NCBI GenBank assembly: GCA_007127655.1
Contig: SKYX01000138.1
Span: 1-13,886, forward strand
Reading direction: 5' to 3'
DNA from: Desulfonatronum sp.
GTDB lineage: Bacteria; Desulfobacterota; Desulfovibrionia; Desulfovibrionales; Desulfonatronaceae
Length of the DNA: 13,886 nucleotides
The position numbers and the translations under genes are program-made. The notes under the pieces are model-generated. The model was not told where the DNA came from and ran no database searches. It was given only the letters and a program-made list of their open reading frames with translations. This document shows positions 1 through 9,437 of the stretch, one piece after another. Each line of letters begins with the position of its first letter. The first letter of the stretch is position 1.

Positions 1-35
1 GCCGATATGATGTGGAATCGCTGGGTATCTGGAAA

Positions 36-49
36 TCATCGATCGATGA
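36..49. repeat. 14-bp perfect palindrome over a stop codon
   Basis: TCATCGATCGATGA is its own reverse complement. It contains the TGA stop of the minus-strand gene (36-38). It is flanked by GGAA and TTCC in near-symmetry. No T-run follows, so it does not look like a normal intrinsic terminator. It may be chance. Confidence 0.4.
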
Positions 50-934
50 AATTCCGCAGCCGCTCCAGCCACCCCTTTGGGCGACGCTCCCAACTCGTTT
101 CCACGCAGGGCAGAAAGGTCTCCGCTCTCCACTTTTGCTTGAAGTACCGAATGGCCGGGTTGATGCCCAGGCCCAGGTTCATGCGGATCTGGCCACGCTT
201 TTCGCCTTCCAGGAGCAGGGCGTGCAGCAGCAGGTCCGCGGTTCCCGGCGGGGCGATGTCCGGGTCGCGGAAGGCGAACATGTAGCAGGCCGTGCTCAGG
301 GAGGTGAAATCTCCCACGACAAACCCGGCCAGGCGCGGAGCATCATCTGTTTCGTTCAACCATGCGGAAATTACCAGCGCACCCGGACAGGCCTGCACAT
401 AGGCCGGAATGTTGCGGAAGATGAGCCTTGTTCCCGATTCCAGGTCCCGGGACACCAGGTAGCGGTCGATCAGCGCCAGATGGTCCTGGTCCAACGTTCG
501 GCCTTGGTCCAGGGTCACTTCGCGTTCGGCCCGGCGCAGCAGGTTGCGCAGTTTCTGTTTTGGCGCGGGCGGGGGAATGGGCAGGGCCAGGTAGGCGTCC
601 CGGATATTGTCTGAGGAGTCTTCCGAAGAAGCCTCTCCCGTCGCGACGGCGGGGGCCTGTTTGGGGCGGGTGGCCGCGAGCACGCTGATTTTTGGGGCCT
701 TGCTGGATTCCAGGGCCAGATCCACGGACCGGGAAAGGGCCTGCTCGTCCAAGAGACTCCGCGGGGGATCGTGCAGAGGGTAGCCGATGAGCACCAGATC
801 GTCCGGGGTTTCGTAGCCCAGGCAGGTGTCGAACAGGCGCGGCGTGCTCCCGGCCACGGCCCGGACGTAGCAGACGAGCTGCTCCGGAACCACGGCGTTC
901 GCGGCGACATGGTCCAGGCGATCCGGGCCGAGCA

Positions 935-935
<1 letters not shown>
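36..935 (-). CDS. GNAT-like / DUF2156-like acyltransferase-fold protein, paralogue of the N-terminal half of its upstream neighbour
   Basis: 299 aa, complete. The exact biochemical role is unknown. The strongest signal is residues 253-269 (NLGLGINPAIRYFKQKW), which resembles the C-terminal motif of peptidoglycan-bridge/FemX-like and DUF2156 acyltransferase folds, where a glycine-rich turn precedes a lysine- and tryptophan-containing helix. The same motif occurs in the neighbouring gene (HLGLGVNPGIRRFKEKW). The N-termini also match: VPEQLVCYVRAV here and VPEHSIHYMKAV there. The two are therefore paralogues, probably from a tandem duplication. Residues 92-128 form a low-complexity Ala/Ser/Pro linker that the paralogue lacks. 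No signal peptide or membrane segment is visible, so it is probably cytoplasmic. The start ATG (933-935) shares its A with the TGA stop of the upstream gene (TGATG), which indicates translational coupling; no strong Shine-Dalgarno is needed or seen. The substrate is unknown. The fold assignment is inferred from motifs only. Confidence 0.6.
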
Positions 936-3842
<2,907 letters not shown>

Positions 3843-3848
<6 letters not shown>

Positions 3849-4484
3849 TAGTCCGTGTTTGGGGCAGAGGTTTGTGAGGATGCAGGCCGGGCAGCGGGGT
3901 TTGCGGGACGGGCAGGTGTCCCGGCCGTGGAGGACCAGGAGGTGGTTGATGTCGCCCCATTGGTCGCGGGGAAAAAGTTGCATCATATCCCGCTCGATGA
4001 TCGTCGGATTGGTGGAGGACGTCAGGCCCAGACGAAACGAGAGCCGACGAACGTGGGTGTCCACTGCGATGCCTTCGTGCTTGCCCAGGGCATTGGAAAG
4101 CACGATGTTCGCGGTCTTGCGGGCCACGCCGGGCAGGGTGAGTAGATCGGCCATGGTGTCCGGGACTTGCCCGCTGTATGCTTCGAGGACGCGCTTGGCC
4201 GAGGCGATGAGGTTCTTGGCTTTTTGGCGGAAAAAGCCCGTGGAATGGACCACGTTCTCGACTTCGGCGACTGGCGCACAACTCAATTCCGCCGGACCCG
4301 GCCAACGCCGGAAGAACTCCGGCGTGACCATGTTCACCCGAGCGTCCGTACACTGAGCCGCCAATACCGTGGCTACCAGCAATTCCCAGGGATTCCTCCA
4401 GTCCAGCATGGTCACGGGGAGCGGGTAGCGGGAGCGGAGGAGGGCGGAGATTTGGGTGGCGCGAGCGTTGATATTTTCGCTCAT
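3843..4484 (-). CDS. nth: Endonuclease III, bifunctional DNA glycosylase/AP lyase
   Basis: 213 aa, the usual size. The enzyme removes oxidised pyrimidines from DNA and cleaves the resulting abasic site in base excision repair. The helix-hairpin-helix and GPD region is clear: LPGVARKTAN at 117-126 with the catalytic lysine K123, then GIAVDTHVRRL with the catalytic aspartate D142. The C-terminal 4Fe-4S cluster is complete in the C-x6-C-x2-C-x5-C pattern (C191, C198, C201, C207). VLAAQCTD (40-47) matches the conserved early block. ATG 4484 lies one base after the TAA of the upstream transporter gene. Its Shine-Dalgarno (GGAAGGA, 4489-4495) lies inside that gene, so the two are co-transcribed and probably coupled. 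The protein ends GLP, and its stop codon lies in the edge of the heptamer repeat. An expanding repeat could therefore change the tail of the protein. Nothing suggests loss of function. Confidence 0.97.
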
Positions 4485-4485
4485 T

Positions 4486-5367
4486 TTATCCTTCCGAGCG
4501 CTTTTGCACGACGTTCCCTAAAATGATCAACCCCAAGCCGACAATGGTCGAGGGCAGGATTTCCTCACCGACAAACATGCGGATGAATATCAGTGAGAGG
4601 AATGGCGAGAAGTAGATCAGGTTGCCCACCTGGGCCGTGGTCCGGGAAAGCTTCAGGGCCTTGAGCCAGAAGATGAAGGTGATCCCCATCTCGAACACGC
4701 CCACGTAGGCCGCGCCGAGCAGGCCGGGGAGGTTTACGGCCAGGGGATCGGAGAACAGAAACGTTACCGGAAGGATGTAGGCGAATCCGAAGGCAAAGTT
4801 CAGGAACAGCCTAAGCACTGGGTCCATGGCGTCCCGGGTGTTGAAGATCCAGTACAGGGCCCAGATCACGGTGCTGCCCAGGGCCAGCCCCGCACCCAGC
4901 GGGTCGGCGAAGGACAGGCCGAACAGGTCGCCCCGGGTGCAGATGGTCAGCACCCCCAGGTAGCTGACGCCCATGGCCAAAAAGTCGCGGCCCGTGATCC
5001 GTTGGCCCAGCAGGGGGATGGAGAGCAGGGCCAGGGTGATGGCCCAGGTGTAGTTCAAAGGCTGGGCCTCCTGGGCCGGGAGGAGGTCGTAGGCCTTGAA
5101 CAGGATCAGGTAGTAGAGGAAGGGGTTGAGCAGTCCCAGCAGAGCGGAGCGGCCCAGGTCCGCGCCGGAAAGGCCGCGCAGGGAGCGCAGTTTGCCTTGG
5201 GCGACAAGGACGGCCAGCAGGGTCAGGGCGGAGACCAGGGTGGAGACGCACAATAACTGGATGTGGTCCACGTGGCGCAGGGAAATCTTGAAGGCCGAGG
5301 CCACGGTGGACCAGAGCAGGACCGTGGCCAGACCGTAGGCGTATGCCGTGCGTTGTCGGGTATCCAT
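4486..5367 (-). CDS. EamA/DMT-family membrane transporter
   Basis: 293 aa, typical of the ten-helix drug/metabolite transporter family. About ten hydrophobic segments are visible, in two EamA halves. The first begins near residue 9 with GLATVLLWSTVASAFKISL, the family's characteristic tryptophan- and alanine-containing first helix. The second begins near residue 155 with GAGLALGSTVIWALYWIFNT. QEAQPLNYTWAITLALLSIP, about residue 96 onward, matches the helix 3-4 region at the end of the first half. The C-terminus is short and basic (NVVQKRSEG). It acts in the inner membrane, probably exporting a small metabolite or amino acid; the substrate cannot be told from sequence. ATG 5367 has no Shine-Dalgarno, but the family N-terminus fits and no other ATG is near. 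It is the first gene of the minus-strand run, so the run's promoter should lie in the gap to its right. Its link to tgt and nth seems to be only co-transcription. Confidence 0.88.
   Translation of the reverse strand: MDTRQRTAYAYGLATVLLWSTVASAFKISLRHVDHIQLLCVSTLVSALTLLAVLVAQGKLRSLRGLSGADLGRSALLGLLNPFLYYLILFKAYDLLPAQEAQPLNYTWAITLALLSIPLLGQRITGRDFLAMGVSYLGVLTICTRGDLFGLSFADPLGAGLALGSTVIWALYWIFNTRDAMDPVLRLFLNFAFGFAYILPVTFLFSDPLAVNLPGLLGAAYVGVFEMGITFIFWLKALKLSRTTAQVGNLIYFSPFLSLIFIRMFVGEEILPSTIVGLGLIILGNVVQKRSEG
4489..4495 (-). promoter_or_regulatory. Shine-Dalgarno of nth, inside the upstream gene
   Basis: GGAAGGA on the minus strand, four bases before the nth ATG. It forms the last codons of the transporter gene, whose TAA (4486-4488) lies between it and the start codon. 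Confidence 0.7.
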
Positions 5368-5822
5368 GAGGGTGGAGGATTGGAATCAGTCTTGCTCGCG
5401 TCTGGAATCGACGGTTTGCGGCTTGAGTATTCGGTTCAGCCGGGAAGGCGCTCCCTGGCTCTGGCACGAAGAGGTGTCGGGTTGTTTAGCGGGATTTGGC
5501 CGGATGCACAATGCCGACAGGAGGGCCATACAGGGTAAATCAGCCGCCTTTGCAGGAAAAAAATGGTGAGAACAAAATTGTCCCGGGGGGCCATAGAGAG
5601 ACGTCGGCGTCGAGCCGTGCCCGTGCCTTCCGTGTCCACCATGCGGTGTTGATCATGCTTGCGATTGTCGCTGGCATACAATAGGAAAGTTGAGTCGAGT
5701 CGTCGAATATGTACCGACCCGTGCGAAACATGCATGTTCTTTTTATTGAAATTCACCCCATGCGCCCACTTCAATTTGGGCTTTTCTCCCTTCACCCCTT
5801 TGCTTAGCCGCAACGATGCTTC
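5368..5822. other. 455-bp divergent intergenic region
   Basis: This lies between the minus-strand run and the plus-strand signalling genes, so it must carry both promoters. I see no convincing gene. Short frames cross it on both strands but lack family signals and good start sites. No clear terminator hairpin or riboswitch was recognised. The last 120 bases are richer in A and T than the rest, as expected of a promoter region. One weak sigma-70-like candidate is listed separately. No convincing minus-strand promoter was found for the transporter. Confidence 0.6.
5746..5775 (+). promoter_or_regulatory. Weak sigma-70-like promoter candidate for the sensor kinase cassette
   Basis: TTGAAA (5746-5751, five of six consensus bases) and TTCAAT (5770-5775, four of six) are 18 bases apart and 47 bases before the ATG at 5823. 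ATTGAA (5745-5750) and TTCAAT also form a small inverted repeat, which could instead be an operator. This is consensus matching only. Confidence 0.22.
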
Positions 5823-7202
5823 ATGCCGGAAATCAGCAGCCAGCTCAAATCGTATATTCCTTCGCGCACCGCTATTGTCTACGCCTTGGTAGCCGGGATT
5901 TGGATCGCTTTTTCCGATCATCTGCTGGGCCTGATGGTCGACGACCCGGGCATTTTGATCAGGTTCCAGACCTATAAAGGGTGGTTTTTCGTCCTGGTCA
6001 CGGCGATCTTGCTCTATTTCGCGCTCAGAAGGCAGGTTCTGCTTCTGGAGCAAAAGAGCCAACAGTTGATTCTCCACGAGCGTCAATTCCGTACATTGGT
6101 GGACAACGCCTCTCTGCCCATCTTTATTCAGACCAACGGAGTTTTTGCCTATCTGAATAGACAGGCTTTGAACCTCTATGGGACGGTTTCACCGGAAAGC
6201 CTTTTGGGGCGTCCGGTCCTGGAACGGGTCCATCCTCAGCATCACCAAGAGGTCCTGGCCCGGATTCGGTTGCTCAACGAAGAAAAGGAATCCGTACCAT
6301 CTCTTGAACAAATCCATCTCAGGCTTGATGGGCTTGAGTTTTTCGTGGACGTTAGCGCCGCCCCTTTCCAGTTTCAGGGACGTGACGGCGCCGTGGTCTT
6401 TGCCCAGGACATCACGGAGAAGAAGAAGTTCGAGATGGAGCTTCGAGAACTGAACCAGCAACTGGAGCAGCGGGTCAGGGAGCGGACCGCTCGGCTGGAG
6501 GAGGTCAATCAGGAACTGGAGGCCTTCAGCTACTCCGTGTCCCATGACCTGCGCGCTCCGCTACGGGGCATCGACGGATTCAGTCAGGCCCTGCTGGAGG
6601 ATTATCACGATCGATTGGATGATCAGGGCCGGGACTATCTGCAACGGGTACGCAAGGCCAGCCAGCGCATGGGGCTGCTTATCGACGATCTGCTCAAACT
6701 GTCCCGGGTGTCGCGGGCTGAACTCATCGTGACAACCGTCAACCTCAGCCGGTTGGCCGAAGACGTTCTGGTCGGCTTGGCTGAATCCGAACCAGAGCGG
6801 GACGTGGAGGTCGTCGTGGAACAGGGCTTGACCGTCACCGCCGATTCAACCTTGATCCAGATCGTTCTGGAGAACCTTCTGGACAATGCCTGGAAGTTCA
6901 CCCGGTACAACTTTCTCCCCAGGGTCGAATTCGGGCGACGGATGGTGAACGATGAGCAGGTCTTCTTTCTCAAGGATAACGGGGCCGGATTCGACATGAC
7001 CTACGCTGGAAAATTGTTTACAGCCTTCCAACGCCTGCACTCTCCGGAACGGTTTCCGGGGACGGGAATAGGTCTGGCCACCACGGCCCGAATCATCAGG
7101 CGACACGGCGGAAAAATCTGGGCCGAGGCCGAACCGGACAAGGGGGCGACCTTCTTTTTCACCCTTCCGGAAGTTTTGATCACCGGAGATCAACTTGTCT
7201 AA
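5823..7202 (+). CDS. Membrane PAS sensor histidine kinase of the phytochrome-kinase-like type
   Basis: 459 aa. Two membrane helices (about 17-37 and 53-71) enclose a very short periplasmic loop (SDHLLGLMVDDPG). A PAS domain follows (about 85-198, ending AQDITEKKK), then a coiled coil (200-233, NQQLEQRVRERTARLEEVNQ). The phospho-acceptor H-box is FSYSVSHDLRAPLRGIDGFS with H241, a form typical of bacteriophytochrome-like and related kinases. The catalytic domain has an N-box (N351-N355, NLLDN), G1 box (DNGAGFD, 385-391), F-box (FTAFQRL) and G2 box (GTGIGLA, 413-419), so all catalytic motifs are intact. It should autophosphorylate on H241 and pass phosphate to the receiver encoded 10 bp downstream. 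With so little periplasmic sequence, the signal is probably sensed in the membrane or by the PAS domain. No chromophore- or ligand-binding residue can be named. An in-frame TAG at 5805 limits the start to ATG 5823, which has no strong Shine-Dalgarno. Confidence 0.93.
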   Translation: MPEISSQLKSYIPSRTAIVYALVAGIWIAFSDHLLGLMVDDPGILIRFQTYKGWFFVLVTAILLYFALRRQVLLLEQKSQQLILHERQFRTLVDNASLPIFIQTNGVFAYLNRQALNLYGTVSPESLLGRPVLERVHPQHHQEVLARIRLLNEEKESVPSLEQIHLRLDGLEFFVDVSAAPFQFQGRDGAVVFAQDITEKKKFEMELRELNQQLEQRVRERTARLEEVNQELEAFSYSVSHDLRAPLRGIDGFSQALLEDYHDRLDDQGRDYLQRVRKASQRMGLLIDDLLKLSRVSRAELIVTTVNLSRLAEDVLVGLAESEPERDVEVVVEQGLTVTADSTLIQIVLENLLDNAWKFTRYNFLPRVEFGRRMVNDEQVFFLKDNGAGFDMTYAGKLFTAFQRLHSPERFPGTGIGLATTARIIRRHGGKIWAEAEPDKGATFFFTLPEVLITGDQLV

Positions 7203-7203
7203 C

Positions 7204-7208
7204 GGAGG
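7204..7208 (+). promoter_or_regulatory. Shine-Dalgarno that fixes the start of the receiver gene
   Basis: GGAGG, four bases before ATG 7213 and immediately after the stop codon of the kinase gene. It argues against the in-frame TTG at 7195, which lies inside the kinase gene. Confidence 0.7.
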
Positions 7209-7212
7209 ACGG

Positions 7213-7662
7213 ATGTCTCGCAAAAATATTCTCCTGGTGGAGGACAACCCCGACGATGTCCTGCTCACCCGGAGAGCACTGCAAAAAAACAACATTTTGA
7301 ACGAGCTGGTGGTGGCCGAAGACGGGGTGGAGGCCCTGGACTACCTCTTCGGGCAAGGAAAGTATGCCGGGAGGGACGTGCGTATTCAACCGCAGGTGAT
7401 CCTTCTGGACATCAAGCTGCCGCGAATGGACGGTATCGAGGTGCTGCGCCGGATTCGCGCCAACGAGTCGACCAGGCTGCTGCCCGTGGTCATGCTGACC
7501 TCTTCCAGCGAGGAGCGGGACCGATTGGAAACATACAGCCTCGGGGCCAACAGCTACATCCGTAAACCAGTCGATTTTCATCAATTTATAGATGCGGTCC
7601 GTCAACTCGGCCTGTATTGGCTGGTGTTGAACGAATCCCCCCCGCTTCCGAAGGGAGGTTGA
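7213..7662 (+). CDS. Single-domain response regulator, Rcp1-like
   Basis: 149 aa: one receiver domain and no output domain. The phosphorylation site is D66 in QVILLDIKLPRMDG, with acidic residues E10 and D11, the switch threonine T96 (VVMLTSS) and lysine K118 (YIRKPVDF). The opening ILLVEDNPDDVLLTRRAL and the longer loop before the phospho-site (FGQGKYAGRDVRIQP) are typical of the Rcp1 group, which partners phytochrome-like kinases. The gene follows the kinase after 10 bp and precedes the hybrid kinase by 4 bp. The natural reading is that it is the phosphate acceptor of the upstream kinase and a shuttle to the hybrid kinase, or that it acts by binding another protein. ATG 7213 is chosen over TTG 7195 because of its Shine-Dalgarno. 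Confidence 0.93.
   Translation: MSRKNILLVEDNPDDVLLTRRALQKNNILNELVVAEDGVEALDYLFGQGKYAGRDVRIQPQVILLDIKLPRMDGIEVLRRIRANESTRLLPVVMLTSSSEERDRLETYSLGANSYIRKPVDFHQFIDAVRQLGLYWLVLNESPPLPKGG
7653..7658 (+). promoter_or_regulatory. Strong Shine-Dalgarno of the hybrid kinase gene
   Basis: GGGAGG, eight bases before ATG 7667. It overlaps the end of the receiver gene, consistent with one transcript. Confidence 0.7.
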
Positions 7663-7666
7663 GAAC

Positions 7667-9247
7667 ATGTCCGCATTGCGCGTACTGATCGTGGAAGACT
7701 CTGAAGACGATGTGCTGCTGGTTGTCAGGGCCTTGAAAAAGGCCGGGTTGGAACCGGTCTATAAGCGGGTGGAAACCAGGGGGGCCATGCAGGACGCTCT
7801 GGTGGAGGAACCCTGGGACCTGATCATTTCCGACCACGTCATGCCCGAGTTCGATTCGTTTCAGGCTCTCGATGTCCTGAAGCGCAGCGGGTTGGACATC
7901 CCCTTCATCCTGGTTTCCGGGAGCATCGGCGAGGAGATGGCCGTGGAAAGCATGAAGGCCGGGGTGCATGATTTCGTCATGAAGGACAAGCTGGCCAGGC
8001 TCGCGCCGGCGGTCATGCGGGAGCTTAAAGAGGCGGAGAACCGTCGGGACAAGCAAGCCGCTTACGAGGCCTTGGTTGTGGCCAAAAAGGCGGCCGAGGC
8101 CGCCAACGAGGCCAAGAGCACGTTTCTGGCGAACATGAGCCATGAGATCCGCACGCCGCTCAACGGAATCATGGGCCTGTTGCAGTTGATGCAGGGCACA
8201 CCGCTGGAGTCGAATCAAAAGCGCTTTGTGGGGCTGGCCTTGACCTCGGCGGATCGCCTGACATCGCTGCTTTCGGATATTCTGGACATTTGCAGCATTG
8301 ACTCGGGTCGGATGGAGGTTCGTGATGACCGGATCAATCTCCGTGACGTGACGGATTCCGCCATGGACCTGTTCTCGCTGACGGCCGAGGAGAAGAGCAT
8401 TCGCCTGGAAGGGCGGTATGACCCGTCCATCCCGGCTACTCTGCTGGGCGACGCGGTCCGGGTGCGCCAGATTCTTTTCAACCTGATCGGCAATGCCGTG
8501 AAGTTCACGGACAAGGGGCACGTTCACGTGGATATTGTATCGGTGGGGATGAACCGGGGCAATCGGCTACGCGTGCTGATCTCGGTGTCCGACACCGGGG
8601 TTGGCATGCCGGAGGAGAGCCTCGACGATCTGTTTAAACCGTTCGTGCAGCAGGATTCCTCCATCACCCGCAAATATCAAGGCGCGGGGCTGGGGTTGAC
8701 CATTGTCAAGCGACTGGTGGAACTGATGGGCGGAAATATTTCCGTGGAGAGCGTTCCGGACGAGGGCTCCACCTTTCATGTGCTTCTGCCGTTCACCGTG
8801 CCCCAGGGCGGTTCCGGGGACCTGGATCGCCCCGGAACATGGTCCGGCGAGAGAAAGGAGGGGGTGAGCATCCTCTATGCCGAGGATGATCCGGCCAATC
8901 AGATCACCGTGCGCTTGTTGCTGGAGCGTGTCGGCCACCAGGTCGCGGTGGCCGAGGATGGCCAAATAGTCTTGGATCTGCTGGCGAAGAACGATTTCGA
9001 CTGCGTCCTGATGGATGTGCAAATGCCGAGAATGGACGGAATCCAAGCCACGAAAGCCATTCGCAACTGGGACAGCCTGCGGCACGTAAAGGATATACCG
9101 ATTATCGGGCTTTCCGCCAAGGTCATGCCCGGAGACAGAGAAAGCTTCTTGAGCGCGGGCATGAACGACTACCTAGCCAAGCCGGTGCGGATTGAAGATC
9201 TGGAAGAAAAGGTCCGACGACACTGTTTGCCTGGAGCGAATTCCTGA
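7667..9247 (+). CDS. Soluble hybrid histidine kinase with receivers at both ends (REC-HisKA-HATPase-REC)
   Basis: 526 aa with no membrane segment. Receiver 1 (about 4-122) has E10/D11, the acceptor D56 (LIISDHVMP), the SGSIGEE segment and K106. A helical linker (125-150, rich in Ala, Lys and Glu) leads to the H-box [18 protein letters not shown] with H159. The ATPase domain has the N-box [11 protein letters not shown] (N272, N276), G1 DTGVGM (309-314), F-box LFKPFVQQD and G2 GAGLGL (339-344). Receiver 2 (about 400-518) has D407/D408 in AEDD, the acceptor D450 ([13 protein letters not shown]) and K505 (LAKPV). Every catalytic residue is present. Receiver 1 probably gates the kinase, taking phosphate or signal from the upstream kinase, and receiver 2 stores or passes phosphate. 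No output domain or histidine phosphotransfer domain is encoded, so the final target lies elsewhere. Stop-to-start distance from the preceding gene is 4 bp. Confidence 0.93.
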   Translation: MSALRVLIVEDSEDDVLLVVRALKKAGLEPVYKRVETRGAMQDALVEEPWDLIISDHVMPEFDSFQALDVLKRSGLDIPFILVSGSIGEEMAVESMKAGVHDFVMKDKLARLAPAVMRELKEAENRRDKQAAYEALVVAKKAAEAANEAKSTFLANMSHEIRTPLNGIMGLLQLMQGTPLESNQKRFVGLALTSADRLTSLLSDILDICSIDSGRMEVRDDRINLRDVTDSAMDLFSLTAEEKSIRLEGRYDPSIPATLLGDAVRVRQILFNLIGNAVKFTDKGHVHVDIVSVGMNRGNRLRVLISVSDTGVGMPEESLDDLFKPFVQQDSSITRKYQGAGLGLTIVKRLVELMGGNISVESVPDEGSTFHVLLPFTVPQGGSGDLDRPGTWSGERKEGVSILYAEDDPANQITVRLLLERVGHQVAVAEDGQIVLDLLAKNDFDCVLMDVQMPRMDGIQATKAIRNWDSLRHVKDIPIIGLSAKVMPGDRESFLSAGMNDYLAKPVRIEDLEEKVRRHCLPGANS

Positions 9248-9437
9248 TCGGTCAAGGCGGAAGTCGTGTCGGAGGTTTCGCGAATCCAGGGGTTGAAAGA
9301 CGTAGACATTACTGCCGAATGATTGATACAGCGAGGCATTTCATTGACCGGAGTATGTGCGTGGTGGTGTTCTTCTTGTTCCGTAACAGCTCAATATTTT
9401 GTCTTTTTTTCTGGAAAGTTCATCCGGAGTTGTAACC
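9248..9437 (+). other. 190-bp intergenic region before the HDOD kinase gene
   Basis: This separates the three-gene phosphorelay cassette from the HDOD-kinase/ATPase pair. It probably contains a separate promoter. TTGACC at 9344-9349 resembles a -35 box, but no good -10 lies at the right distance. AT-rich sequence at 9391-9410 (TCAATATTTTGTC) lies just before the gene. I saw no clear intrinsic terminator. Confidence 0.4.
9426..9429 (+). promoter_or_regulatory. Shine-Dalgarno that fixes the start of the HDOD kinase gene
   Basis: GGAG, eight bases before ATG 9438. The longer frame starts at TTG 9399, without such a signal, and would add 13 residues (FFLESSSGVVT) unlike the domain start. Confidence 0.6.

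Noticed and set aside
12..614. 200-aa plus-strand frame
   Set aside because: It is antisense to the GNAT-like gene and has no motif.
5461..5481. Possible sigma-54 promoter (TGGCACG at 5462-5468)
   Set aside because: The -24-like half is present, but the required GC of the -12 element is missing at the right spacing.
5436..6086. 216-aa minus-strand frame across the divergent gap and into the kinase gene
   Set aside because: It overlaps the kinase membrane and PAS regions, has no family signal, and its C-terminal part is low-complexity basic sequence.
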